Part shown: positions 27,174-35,186 of the stretch, in pieces
Position numbering within the stretch: the first letter of the stretch is position 1
How the letters are laid out: each line of letters opens with the position of its first letter
Position numbers and translations under genes: made by a program
DNA from: Chlamydiales bacterium
GTDB taxonomy: Bacteria; Chlamydiota; Chlamydiia; Chlamydiales; JAAKFR01
DNA: 37,470 nucleotides
Direction of reading: 5' to 3'
Assembly (NCBI GenBank): GCA_020831465.1
Contig: JAFIGI010000044.1
Location: 1-37,470 of the forward strand
Notes under the pieces: generated by a model
What the model was told of the DNA's origin: nothing
The model's database searches: none
The model's input: the letters and a program-made list of their open reading frames with translations, nothing else

Positions 27174-27726
27174 GCGCCTTGATCAGAGAAAAACACTCTT
27201 TAAACTCTTCAGAGGCAGCATCCCGAATAGACTCATAGATTACCGTCTCTGTGCTGCTGATTCGAGCGCCTGCGTCGCGCAGCTCCCCTATCGCCGTCGA
27301 GAAGTCGAAAAGCGAGCGGCTGCTAACCGCGTCGTTGAGCGCCACTACATTCTTTTTCGCGGCAAGCAGGTCTTTTGCCGTTTGGAGCACGCAAATATGC
27401 GCCTCGATGCCGACCAGGATCCACGTTTTGACGGGAAGCTTTTCAACTGCAAGGCGCACAACAGGATCGTAAAACCCTGAGAAAGTTGTTTTTGAATAGA
27501 TCAACTGCCCTTCGGGAAGGCGCTTTTTAATCGGCTCAACCGTCTCTCCGAGCTTATCGGGAGCCTGCTCAGTCACAAAAATCGGAATGTGCAGGAGACG
27601 GGCCGCTTCGAGCATATAGCAGATCTGCTCCAAGACTTCGCAGGAACGGTCGATATGAGGAAAGAGACGCTCCTGAACATCCACAATCCACAATCCGCAT
27701 GTTTCTTTCTCTATAAACATACTCAA
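27166..27726 (-). CDS. Isochorismatase-family cysteine hydrolase
   Basis: 186 residues. The catalytic triad fits the family: D16 (IVDVQERL), K79 (YSKTTFSGF) and C112 (VGIEAHICVLQTA). Many such proteins hydrolyse amides such as nicotinamide or have no known substrate; this one resembles the short ISOC-type forms rather than EntB. The second methionine (residue 3) is an equally good start. It overlaps the HIT gene by four bases and the HEAT gene by eight, so it is translationally coupled in the operon. Confidence 0.88.
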   Translation of the reverse strand: MSMFIEKETCGLWIVDVQERLFPHIDRSCEVLEQICYMLEAARLLHIPIFVTEQAPDKLGETVEPIKKRLPEGQLIYSKTTFSGFYDPVVRLAVEKLPVKTWILVGIEAHICVLQTAKDLLAAKKNVVALNDAVSSRSLFDFSTAIGELRDAGARISSTETVIYESIRDAASEEFKECFSLIKAHA

Positions 27727-28061
27727 CCCATCGGCCCTAGGCGTCTTCCGCCCATTAAGTGGAAATGGAGATGATCGATCTCCTGCCCTGAATCGGGGCC
27801 GTTGTTAACGATCACCCTGTACCCATTCTCCTCGAGGCCGAACTCCTTCGCCATCTTTTGGGCGATGCGGAAAACCTCTCCTACAAGATGGAAATCCTCA
27901 TCGGCTAAGGCTTGGACTTTTGGGACCGGTTTACGCGGAATGATCAACAGATGGACCGGAGCTTTCGGGAATTTGTCTTTGATCACAACGATCTTATCGT
28001 CCTCATAGACCTTTTCCGCCTGCAACTCGCCCTCAATGATTTTCTCAAAAAGTGTCTTCAT
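27723..28061 (-). CDS. HIT-family nucleotide hydrolase/transferase
   Basis: 112 residues, the Hint-like size. The histidine triad is H97-L-H99-F-H101 in IDHLHFHLMGG, preceded by VNNGPDSGQ. These proteins hydrolyse nucleoside phosphoramidates and related compounds in the cytoplasm. The C. trachomatis counterpart (CT385) also neighbours a MYG1 gene (CT386), as here. It overlaps MYG1 upstream by 17 bases and the isochorismatase gene downstream by four. Confidence 0.95.
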   Translation of the reverse strand: MKTLFEKIIEGELQAEKVYEDDKIVVIKDKFPKAPVHLLIIPRKPVPKVQALADEDFHLVGEVFRIAQKMAKEFGLEENGYRVIVNNGPDSGQEIDHLHFHLMGGRRLGPMG

Positions 28062-28938
28062 AACTAATGTTGTTTTGTTTCAATACCTGCTTTAAAGCCT
28101 CGACGGCATCTTCGCGCCTTTCCCAGACCGATGTGAAACGCCCCTTGTGGCAGAAGAGAGCCCCCTCGATTCCGGTGACGCTTTTCAGCTCCTCCCCTAA
28201 CAACCCGGCCCATTCCTTTGGCAACGGGAGACGGACTTGCATCCGATGTTCAAAGTCGGGCGGAATTCCCCTCAGTTTCCAGTGTTCCCCCGCCGGCATC
28301 ACCACGAAGAGGGCGGGATGTCCGACCCCGCCAAGAGCGAAAAAACTTTCTAACCAGGGAAGAGGCTGATCAAAGAAAAGGCATCGCTTTTCACCTTCCA
28401 TTGCCTTTTTCACTCTCTCGCGACAGGAGAGATTGTAATTAAAACGGTCGATCGTACGGCGCAAATGGCCGGTCACAAAATCGAGCGCCTTGTAAAAAGC
28501 CGAATCAGAATCCTCTGCTGGAGAGTCATAATCGATTGGATTGAAATTCGCAACTACATGCGAAAAGGTGCAGACACCCAACTCCTGGAGCGAGCGGCCG
28601 TTGTCGTGAGCATCAATACCCAATATCAGCGAATGGTTCAAATGGGTGTAGATCTCTTCCGATATGACATTTGTATCAACAAGGAATTTTAAGACCATTC
28701 CGGCGCTGCTCAGCTCCCCTTGATAAGAAGCCTGATGGTGGTCGAAGAATTTTAAATAAGGATCATACACCCCGCCTACGTCGCAGACGAATTCGCAGGT
28801 GGCCAGTTTTTCAGGTTCGCGCGTTCGTACAATCTTATTTACATCGGTCAAACCGAAAATAATAAGAAGAGCACACGCCGTGACTTCATCGGCGTGAAAT
28901 GTTCCGTCATGAATGCCTATCGAACGCTTTTTTTTCAA
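28045..28938 (-). CDS. MYG1-family (DHH-like) exonuclease-related protein
   Basis: 297 residues. It matches the MYG1/UPF0160 family throughout: IGIHDGTFHADEVTACALL (H10, H15, D17), CDVGGVYD (D53), FFDHHQ (D66-H68) and the C-terminal ALFCHKGRFTSVWERREDAVEALK. Eukaryotic MYG1 is a 3'-5' exonuclease of the DHH superfamily; a nuclease or phosphoesterase role is likely here. It heads a six-gene minus-strand unit and is divergent from the LOG-domain gene across 230 bases. Corresponds by context to Chlamydia CT386. Confidence 0.92.
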   Translation of the reverse strand: MKKKRSIGIHDGTFHADEVTACALLIIFGLTDVNKIVRTREPEKLATCEFVCDVGGVYDPYLKFFDHHQASYQGELSSAGMVLKFLVDTNVISEEIYTHLNHSLILGIDAHDNGRSLQELGVCTFSHVVANFNPIDYDSPAEDSDSAFYKALDFVTGHLRRTIDRFNYNLSCRERVKKAMEGEKRCLFFDQPLPWLESFFALGGVGHPALFVVMPAGEHWKLRGIPPDFEHRMQVRLPLPKEWAGLLGEELKSVTGIEGALFCHKGRFTSVWERREDAVEALKQVLKQNNISYEDTF

Positions 28939-29168
28939 GAGACGCCCCTAAATGAACCTTACCATTTTAAACAAGATCCCTTTAAGCGCAAGTCTATACT
29001 TATGAACAACCAGATCTAGAGTAACTCTCGAGTAGATTCTGGTAATATACACAATTTACAAACAAATTTCCCACAATATTTTGTCTCAGATATTGAGAGG
29101 CATTGCGTACAAAATCCGTACGCTGTTTTTCTTTAATCTATTGTTTGAATCGATTATGGATAGGATTT

Positions 29169-31286
29169 ATGACGAGTTATCTCTATCCAGGACATTATGA
29201 TCTTGTAACTCCCGACGGCCGAATTGAAAAAATCGAACATCTCAGCGAAACGTCAGCGCTTGCAGAGGTTACGATCGAAGAGATTTCGCCTGCTTTTGTG
29301 GGGTTCGACCTTCCGAAAGAACAAATCGTTTTCAATTTCAAAAGCGTATTGGCGCAAGTCGGCTTGAACGGAGTCGGAGAGGAGATCGCTTTTGACCGTA
29401 GAGGGAGTAAAGCGTTTGTTAGAGTTGCGATTTCAACGATTGGCCCTTTGGCGCGTGAAATGCTCCTCCATTTGCACAAAGGCGCTTACATCGGCAAGCT
29501 CTTTGCCGCGGACGAGAGGCGCCGCGTGCGCAACCCCGACTATCTGGCGCGGATGTTTGGCCGGTCCGACCGCGAGGGGCGCCCTCTTCTCTCCTTGGGA
29601 GGAATGCAAGGAAGCGAGCGACTCACCATTGATAAAGTCGAAGGAAGGATTGTTGCTTTCCTTGCCCTTAGGGAAGGCAGAATGGAGTATGAGCAATCAG
29701 TGCGTAACTTTTTCCCCACTCTTGGAAAAGCACTCTGCCATCGAACCCCTCTTCGCGACCTACTCAGGCTTCATCAGAGATGGAGGCCGAATGTCCCCCG
29801 CACCGTCTCTCCTGATGAGATTCTGCTCGCCTGCTCGCTTCCGCTGCACATTCGCACCGTCTTCGGACGTGTTGTCGATTCGCTCTTGCCGAAAGGATTT
29901 CAGCACACGAGCGCCAACGTTCTCCAACCCGACACAGAAGCTTCCGGCGACATCTACGAATTATTCGGAAACACGCCCAAGGAGATCTACGACATCCCGC
30001 TAGAATTTTTTACCCTTGAACCACATCGGGAACACGTCTTTTTTGCCGACCGCGACCAACTCCAAGAGTGCCTGGAGGATTCCAAATCCATTTTCGACGC
30101 CTTTAACACCGCTCCCGGCCCACACGAACACCGCGCAGCCGTTTTCATTGTGAAGGGCAGCCAAATGCTCCGTTTGAAAAGCGAGGATTGGATTATCCGC
30201 AACCCCCCTTTGCAATCTTTTCCCGGGGTGGCCCATAAAACCCGCCAGACACTTATGGTAGAGCGGTACATCGAGCAGCAGCCTTGTTACCCCTTCTTGA
30301 AAGCGATCGAGAGCGGTTTGATCACCAGCCAGGGCGTCCTCTTTACACGCTATTTTCCCTCGCCCCTCATGAAACGCATGCTACTCTCTTTTTATGTGCA
30401 GTCGCTTTTGATGCGTCTCTATTTTCAAGTCCCTTCCCGTTCTGAGGGGTACTATTTCTCACAAGAAGACCGGGCGATGCTGCATGACCTTGTCACCTTC
30501 GGCATTCCGATCTACTGGGCGGACGAGACGAGTGGGCAGATTTTGGAGTATGTCCAGAGGCCCGAGAAGGTATCCGGGATGTTTGTCCCCTTGAAGAAAG
30601 TGGAGACATTCAAGAGAGCGACATTTTTCGGAATCTACGGATCGAATTTACTTGAGGGGAACTTCGATAAGGAGTTGAAGGAGCTACTTCAAGGAGTTTT
30701 GGAATTGCGGTCACACGTCAACCACCCCTTGCTCAATGCAAAGACTCCCCTGGCCCTTGTGACGGGAGGCGGGCCCGGAGCGATGGAAATGGGCAACCGG
30801 ATGGCAAGAGAACTCGACATTCTCTCTTGTGCCAATATCGTCAATTTCCAACTCAAACCCGATATGGTTGTTAATGAGCAGCGACAAAACCCCTATGTCG
30901 AAGCAAAGATGACCTACCGCCTCGACCAGCTCGTAGAAAGGCAGGCCGAGTTTTATCTCGATTTCCCAATATTTGTCATGGGCGGCATCGGGACCGATTT
31001 TGAATTTGCTTTGGAGGAGCTACGCCATAAGGTCGGATCGCGCAAATTTGCTCCTATCTTGTTGTTTGGCACCCCGGAGTATTGGAGAAGCAAGATTAGT
31101 CATCGCTACCAGTGCAACATGGCCAACGGGACAATCAAGGGATCCGAATGGGTGAGCAACAGCTTTTTTTGCATCCAAACCGCCAAACAGGGGCTTCAGG
31201 TTTATCGAGATTATTTCACCCAAAAGCTAAACATCGGACCCCAAGGGCCTATCTTTGAAGAAGGCTTTGTAATTAAAGAAACCTGA
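29169..31286 (+). CDS. Large protein with C-terminal LOG-like Rossmann domain (CT387-like)
   Basis: 705 residues from the ATG at 29169, preceded by AGGA; an upstream TTG frame start at 29103 is less likely. The C-terminal third contains GGGPGAMEMGNRMA (about residue 535) and MGGIGTDFEFALEELRH (about 603), the two signatures of LOG/lysine-decarboxylase-like nucleotide-monophosphate phosphoribohydrolases, with PGGxGT changed to MGGIGT. The N-terminal 500 residues are not recognised and have no signal peptide or membrane segment. Its position after MYG1/HIT suggests the Chlamydia CT387 counterpart. Enzymatic activity is unproven. It ends two bases from the convergent DUF1207 gene. Confidence 0.8.
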   Translation: MTSYLYPGHYDLVTPDGRIEKIEHLSETSALAEVTIEEISPAFVGFDLPKEQIVFNFKSVLAQVGLNGVGEEIAFDRRGSKAFVRVAISTIGPLAREMLLHLHKGAYIGKLFAADERRRVRNPDYLARMFGRSDREGRPLLSLGGMQGSERLTIDKVEGRIVAFLALREGRMEYEQSVRNFFPTLGKALCHRTPLRDLLRLHQRWRPNVPRTVSPDEILLACSLPLHIRTVFGRVVDSLLPKGFQHTSANVLQPDTEASGDIYELFGNTPKEIYDIPLEFFTLEPHREHVFFADRDQLQECLEDSKSIFDAFNTAPGPHEHRAAVFIVKGSQMLRLKSEDWIIRNPPLQSFPGVAHKTRQTLMVERYIEQQPCYPFLKAIESGLITSQGVLFTRYFPSPLMKRMLLSFYVQSLLMRLYFQVPSRSEGYYFSQEDRAMLHDLVTFGIPIYWADETSGQILEYVQRPEKVSGMFVPLKKVETFKRATFFGIYGSNLLEGNFDKELKELLQGVLELRSHVNHPLLNAKTPLALVTGGGPGAMEMGNRMARELDILSCANIVNFQLKPDMVVNEQRQNPYVEAKMTYRLDQLVERQAEFYLDFPIFVMGGIGTDFEFALEELRHKVGSRKFAPILLFGTPEYWRSKISHRYQCNMANGTIKGSEWVSNSFFCIQTAKQGLQVYRDYFTQKLNIGPQGPIFEEGFVIKET

Positions 31287-31288
31287 TC

Positions 31289-32491
31289 TCAGAATCCATA
31301 TTCGGTCTTAATTGCCACATAATCGGACCTCTCTCTCACGAATTGGCCCTCTTTGGAAAATCCGTTATGGTATTCCAGAAAAATACGGAATTTCTGTCCA
31401 ACTCCCTGGAGTTTGCTCCATTCGACTCCAAGAGCGTAGGTCTGGTCTATATCATAGTTATGTTCTTCCCAAGCGCGGAAGTGCATCGCCAAAAAGGGCT
31501 GCACCCAGAGGCGGTTAAAGCTGTCTTTTCCCCCGAAAACCCGAATTTCCGAGCCTGCCTCGACATAGAGCGGCTTTTCTGGAAATTCACTGTCGCGGTC
31601 ATAGATATAGCCGATCCCTCCGTAGATCCGCACCGCGCATCCAAATTGGTATGAGGCGAATACGTCGACTCCCTCATCGCTTAGGTTGTAGCGCTCACAA
31701 CCGGGGTTTGCGAGAATATATTCATCTCCCAAGTGCGATGAGAGGTGCCACCAGCGGAAGCGGAAGGACCACCGGTCGAAGGCATAGGTAACCAGAAGGG
31801 AGACGAAAAAATCGGTATTCACCATGCACGCCTCGATATGGTCGAGATCGAAGACGGAGAAGATACCCGCCTGGATCCCCAAATCCATATCGCCGTGCCA
31901 ATATAGGATATCTTTGAGGCGGATGAGGATAAAATCTCCTCCGAAAGAAGCGGCCCCCACGTGCTTCCCGATTGCGTCGTCATTAAAGCGCAGCGAAGCC
32001 GAATTGACTACCTGCCGCGGATCTGCAATGAGAGGCTGGAAGAGGACCGTATTTTGCGGTAGCCAAATCGCCCTGATGCGCGGTTGTGGAGGCGGAGAGC
32101 AGATTGAAGCGAAGACTGCTGAGCTCCCGATTGCTTGCGCCGATTCGACATCGATTTGGCAGAGGAACTCTTCCAGACAGCAATTGATCGGAACCACGCA
32201 CTCCACGCACGGTACATCTTTGATGAAACAAGTGATGCTGCGGGCAAAAAGTTGGTTGAACGGGAGGTTGAAGACATAGACCGTGTTATCGCGCGCGATC
32301 ACTCTGACTTGAAACTCATAGTAGTGCATATCAACGAGCGCCTGTACATAGCCCGTCATGTATTCGTCGCACATATTTGCCACGTGTGACAGAGGAATAT
32401 TGTCGGAGCGGGAGAGGGGCTTTCTGTTGTCGCAAAACTCCCCATAAAGCGGCCCACTCAAGATCAATGCAAGCAGGATAAAAATTCGCAT
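31289..32491 (-). CDS. DUF1207-family outer-membrane protein
   Basis: 400 residues from the ATG at 32491, where a signal peptide (MRIFILLALILSGPLYG) begins; the upstream extension to 32578 would put 29 residues before it and is rejected. A Cys-bearing N-terminal part (about 20-145; CFIKDVPCVECVVPINCC) precedes the DUF1207 region with LPQNTVLFQPLIADPRQ and a series of aromatic beta strands ending KTEYGF. An outer-membrane beta barrel is expected. It is divergent from the UV endonuclease gene across 40 bases. The cysteine cluster could form disulfides. Function unknown. Confidence 0.8.
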   Translation of the reverse strand: MRIFILLALILSGPLYGEFCDNRKPLSRSDNIPLSHVANMCDEYMTGYVQALVDMHYYEFQVRVIARDNTVYVFNLPFNQLFARSITCFIKDVPCVECVVPINCCLEEFLCQIDVESAQAIGSSAVFASICSPPPQPRIRAIWLPQNTVLFQPLIADPRQVVNSASLRFNDDAIGKHVGAASFGGDFILIRLKDILYWHGDMDLGIQAGIFSVFDLDHIEACMVNTDFFVSLLVTYAFDRWSFRFRWWHLSSHLGDEYILANPGCERYNLSDEGVDVFASYQFGCAVRIYGGIGYIYDRDSEFPEKPLYVEAGSEIRVFGGKDSFNRLWVQPFLAMHFRAWEEHNYDIDQTYALGVEWSKLQGVGQKFRIFLEYHNGFSKEGQFVRERSDYVAIKTEYGF

Positions 32492-32531
32492 ATATAGAAA
32501 ATAAGGAAAATTGGTATTTGAATCTACAAAT

Positions 32532-33422
32532 ATGATACGTTTCGGACTCTGCTGCAAATTACTCACTGTTCCTATCAAATTCCGCGTGACAACCGTCGCC
32601 TATTTGAAAAGGTGTCCTGATAAAACGGCCTTTCTAGAATCCCTTTTGCTTGACAATTGCAGAGCTTTAGCAGAAGCGATTACTTTTTGTGCAGAGACTG
32701 GAATTCGCTCTTTTCGTGTTACAAGCCAATTTTTTCCTGCGTGCACGCATTCCGAAGTCGGCTATAACGTTGGGGATTTACCCTTCGCCAATCAACTAAT
32801 CCAATCCCTCAAGGAGTGCAAAAAATTATCGAAAAGATACGATATCCGTTTGACTTTCCATCCCGACCAATTTGTCGTCCTCAGTTCTCCTGATTCAAGC
32901 GTATTAAAAAAGTCTCTAAAAGAAATCGAATACCATGCCTTTCTTGCCGACCTGATTGGAGCAGACGTAATTAACATCCATGGAGGAGGTGCTTACGGCG
33001 ACAAGAAAAGCGCTCTTGCCCGATTTGAAGCGGCATTTCGCCTCCTTTCCCGATCCGCGCGCGCCAAACTGACTGTTGAGAATGATGAGAAAAGCTATTC
33101 ACCTATCGACTTGCTTCCCCTTTGTCGAAGACTGAGAATCCCCTTTGTTTACGACGTCCATCATCATCGCTGCCTTCCCGATGGGATGGGTGAAGAAGAA
33201 GCCACATTAGAGTCGCTAAAAACATGGAAAAGGGAGCCACTTTTTCACCTCTCCAGTCCCCTCGAAGGGTGGAAAGGACCACTCCCCAATCGTCATCACG
33301 ACTACATTGACCCTGCGGACTTTCCCTCCTTTTGGCTTGAAATAGATCCCCTAACCGTCGACATCGAAGCGAAGGCTAAAGAACTCGCTATTTTTAGGTT
33401 AATCAAAGATTTAGGTTTATAG
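32532..33422 (+). CDS. uvsE: UV damage endonuclease (UvsE/UVDE family)
   Basis: 296 residues from the ATG at 32532 (MIRFGLCCK, the usual family start). A TTG at 32511, just after AAGGA, is the alternative start. The TIM-barrel nuclease nicks DNA 5' to UV photoproducts and other lesions without the Uvr system. Metal-binding signatures are visible: FHPDQFVVLSSP, NIHGGGAYGDKKSAL, LTVENDEKSYS, VYDVHHHRC and RHHDYID. The TAG stop lies within the first bases of the palindromic element at 33418, so the element inserted at the end of this gene. Confidence 0.94.
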   Translation: MIRFGLCCKLLTVPIKFRVTTVAYLKRCPDKTAFLESLLLDNCRALAEAITFCAETGIRSFRVTSQFFPACTHSEVGYNVGDLPFANQLIQSLKECKKLSKRYDIRLTFHPDQFVVLSSPDSSVLKKSLKEIEYHAFLADLIGADVINIHGGGAYGDKKSALARFEAAFRLLSRSARAKLTVENDEKSYSPIDLLPLCRRLRIPFVYDVHHHRCLPDGMGEEEATLESLKTWKREPLFHLSSPLEGWKGPLPNRHHDYIDPADFPSFWLEIDPLTVDIEAKAKELAIFRLIKDLGL

Positions 33423-33583
33423 CAGAATCAGTTGAAAAATTTACATTTTGACCTGCGTGAAAGCCCCGTGATTGATCGATCATAAGTGAACCCATATTTC
33501 TAATATTGGTTCACTTATGATCGGTCAAACCCGGGAGCTTTGACGCAGGTCAAAATGTAAATTTTTCAACTGATTCTGCTATA
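33418..33583. repeat. 166-bp palindromic MITE-like element (long copy)
   Basis: The outer arms are 41-bp perfect inverted repeats (33418-33458 with 33543-33583), beginning TATAGCAGAATCAGTTG. An inner perfect 15-bp pair (33478-33492 with 33508-33522, GATCATAAGTGAACC) and a partly paired middle make the whole element fold as one hairpin. No coding frame is present. The ends carry TA at both borders, which would suit an IS630/Tc1-type element inserting at TA, but this is inference. A collapsed copy lies at 2461-2509. Confidence 0.9.
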
Positions 33584-33666
33584 CCATCGATCCCTAGTAC
33601 GAGTTAATAATTTTTGATCCGCAGCTCGTCAGCCTAGCTTTTCACCTTCCTTTCCTGGATTTCTTA

Positions 33667-33696
33667 TTGCAATTGCATACACGTTAGCGGTATTGT
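33667..33696 (+). promoter_or_regulatory. Putative promoter for the structured RNA and tRNA
   Basis: TTGCAA (33667-33672) and TATTGT (33691-33696) are 18 bases apart. Transcription would begin near 33703, just before the first hairpin. The -10 match is moderate. Confidence 0.35.
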
Positions 33697-33702
33697 TTTG
33701 GA

Positions 33703-33815
33703 CCCCTTCCGATGGGATTGGCTTTTACCGTGGAAGGAGAGCACAGGCGAGATGGACTCATAAATGAGTTCGCTGCTCCCAGTTAGCCGAGACAACGTTC
33801 GGGAGCAAAATATTT
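33703..33815 (+). ncRNA. Candidate structured RNA or leader upstream of the CAU tRNA
   Basis: Three hairpins follow each other in a gene-free stretch: CCTTCC/GGAAGG (33705-33710 with 33732-33737); a long one with three paired blocks (GAGCA, GCGA, ACTCAT at 33739-33761 pairing with 33764-33778); and TGCTCCC/GGGAGCA (33774-33780 with 33801-33807) followed by AAATATTT, terminator-like. The second and third share TGCTC and so exclude each other, as in attenuators. It resembles no RNA family I know. It could be an independent small RNA or the processed leader of the tRNA ten bases further on. The rest of 33584-33702 shows only the putative promoter. Confidence 0.35.
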
Positions 33816-33816
33816 A

Positions 33817-33890
33817 GGGGCAATAGCTCAGTCGGTTAGAGCAGCGGACTCATAATCCGTAGGTCGCAGGTTCAAGTCCTGCTTGCCCCA
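33817..33890 (+). tRNA. tRNA with CAU anticodon (elongator Met or Ile2)
   Basis: A full cloverleaf: acceptor GGGGCAA/TTGCCCC, D arm GCTC/GAGC, anticodon arm GCGGA-CTCATAA-TCCGT (CAT), T arm GCAGG-TTCAAGT-CCTGC, discriminator A, no encoded CCA. The acceptor lacks the initiator-type mismatch, so it is elongator tRNA-Met or the lysidine-modified tRNA-Ile2; these cannot be separated here. Its 3' end faces an integrase gene 198 bases on, so it is the likely attachment site of the island. Confidence 0.95.
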
Positions 33891-33957
33891 TTTTTCATAT
33901 CCTCTTGTAAGTTAGTGAATAATTGACCGATTATTGAGCCTTTGAAATTAAAATTTA

Positions 33958-33978
33958 CCACGGAAAAATACCCCGTGG
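33958..33978 (+). other. Hairpin and direct repeats between tRNA and integrase
   Basis: CCACGG (33958-33963) pairs with CCGTGG (33973-33978). Right after it GGCACA occurs twice, at 33977-33982 and 33988-33993, eleven bases apart. Such short direct repeats near an integrase gene can be arm-binding sites; alternatively the hairpin ends the tRNA transcript. Confidence 0.3.
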
Positions 33979-34017
33979 CACACATATGGCACAGTCCGGC
34001 CCTATTCACAAAAATAC

Positions 34018-34046
34018 TTTACAGCACTCCCCATCAGTGGGATAAT
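34018..34046 (+). promoter_or_regulatory. Putative promoter of the integrase gene
   Basis: TTTACA (34018-34023) and GATAAT (34041-34046) are 17 bases apart, 43 bases before the integrase ATG. GGAG at 34076-34079 is the ribosome site. Confidence 0.5.
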
Positions 34047-34088
34047 GCCATTTGCTCACGTTAACCCTAAAAAACGGAGCATAACAAC

Positions 34089-35186
34089 ATGGCCACGATT
34101 CAAAAACGTAAAAAGAAAAATGGAACCTATAGCTACCGGGTCATGATCCGGCAAAGCGATGGCTTTCCCCCAACCTATAAAACATTCCCCACACGCCAAG
34201 AGGCTAAAGATTGGGCACAGCAAGAAGAAGCGCGACGACGTCAAGGGACTTATCTCCCTCATAAATCGATTGATAGAAAAACTCTAGAAGACTTAATTGA
34301 TCGCTACCTGACCATTGTTCTCCCGACAAAACCGAAAAATGCAAAAGACACTTGCCGACAACTCACATGGTGGAAATCTAGACTCGGAAAATATGCAGTC
34401 CACAACATAACGCCCGACTTGATTGCTACCTTCCGCCAGGAGCTCGCAGAGACTCTAACTCCAAAAGGTAAAGTTCGCTCCCCCTCAACCGTAAATCGAT
34501 ATCTTGCTGCCTTATCTTCTGCTCTCTCGTACGGTGTTAAAGAATGTGGCTGGCTCCAAAACAACCCTTGCCTTCGCGTTACCAAGTTCAAGGAAGCACC
34601 CGGCAGGGATCGCGTTGCATCCGAGGAAGAGTGCGTCCGTCTTTTGCGGCAATGTGAGCAAAGCCGCAACAAACACCTTCTCCCCATTGTATTGCTCGGA
34701 ATCACCACCGGCATGAGGAAGTCGGAAATCACCAAACTCACATGGGACCGCCTCGACCTAGAACGAGGGCTGATCACCTTAAAGGAAACCAAGAGCGGAC
34801 GCCCAAGAACCGTATCCCTTATCGGCAGGCCTCTCGAGATCCTGCGGGAACGCTTTCTTTGTCGAAAAAAGCATTCACCCTATGTTTTTCCAGCGAAAAA
34901 GCGTTTCGGCCACATTTGTATCCGAAAAGCATGGGACGAGGCTTGCAAACGAGCTAGAGTGGCAAACCTTCGTTTTCATGACCTCCGCCATACCTTCGCG
35001 ACGTACGCTGCGGAAGAAGGAGCATCAAACCTCGAGCTGGCAGCAGCTTTAGGTCACCAGACGCTTCAGATGCTGCAACGGTATACCCATATGAATGCAA
35101 AAATCACTTCTCGCCTCTCCCAAGGAGTGCATGACCGAATTATAGGAACAACTCATGAGGAAAAGTTATCACAAGACATTAGCTGA
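34089..35186 (+). CDS. Tyrosine recombinase (phage-type integrase)
   Basis: 365 residues. A basic N-terminal arm-binding domain (KRKKKNGTYSYRVMIRQSDG) is followed by a SAM-like core-binding domain (about 65-160) and the catalytic domain. The catalytic set is complete: R in TTGMRKSEI, K in ETKSGRPR, H-x-x-R in HDLRHTFA, H in LGHQT and the tyrosine in LQRYTHMN. It should integrate and excise the element at the adjacent tRNA. Its 3' end overlaps the next gene by 32 bases in another frame, which is unusually long and suggests the two are expressed together. Confidence 0.96.
   Translation: MATIQKRKKKNGTYSYRVMIRQSDGFPPTYKTFPTRQEAKDWAQQEEARRRQGTYLPHKSIDRKTLEDLIDRYLTIVLPTKPKNAKDTCRQLTWWKSRLGKYAVHNITPDLIATFRQELAETLTPKGKVRSPSTVNRYLAALSSALSYGVKECGWLQNNPCLRVTKFKEAPGRDRVASEEECVRLLRQCEQSRNKHLLPIVLLGITTGMRKSEITKLTWDRLDLERGLITLKETKSGRPRTVSLIGRPLEILRERFLCRKKHSPYVFPAKKRFGHICIRKAWDEACKRARVANLRFHDLRHTFATYAAEEGASNLELAAALGHQTLQMLQRYTHMNAKITSRLSQGVHDRIIGTTHEEKLSQDIS

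Noticed and set aside
29000-29040. Possible operator: imperfect inverted repeat around CCAGATCTAGAG ... AGATTCTGG
   Set aside because: The arms match only with gaps; too weak to call in a divergent promoter region.
33751-33770. GGACTCATAAATGAG resembling the tRNA anticodon arm
   Set aside because: The likeness is limited to about ten bases and is better explained as the top of the second hairpin of the candidate RNA; no second tRNA cloverleaf forms.
34304-34792. Minus-strand open frame of 162 residues
   Set aside because: Antisense to the integrase with its complete catalytic motifs; Arg/Ser-rich composition typical of a shadow frame.
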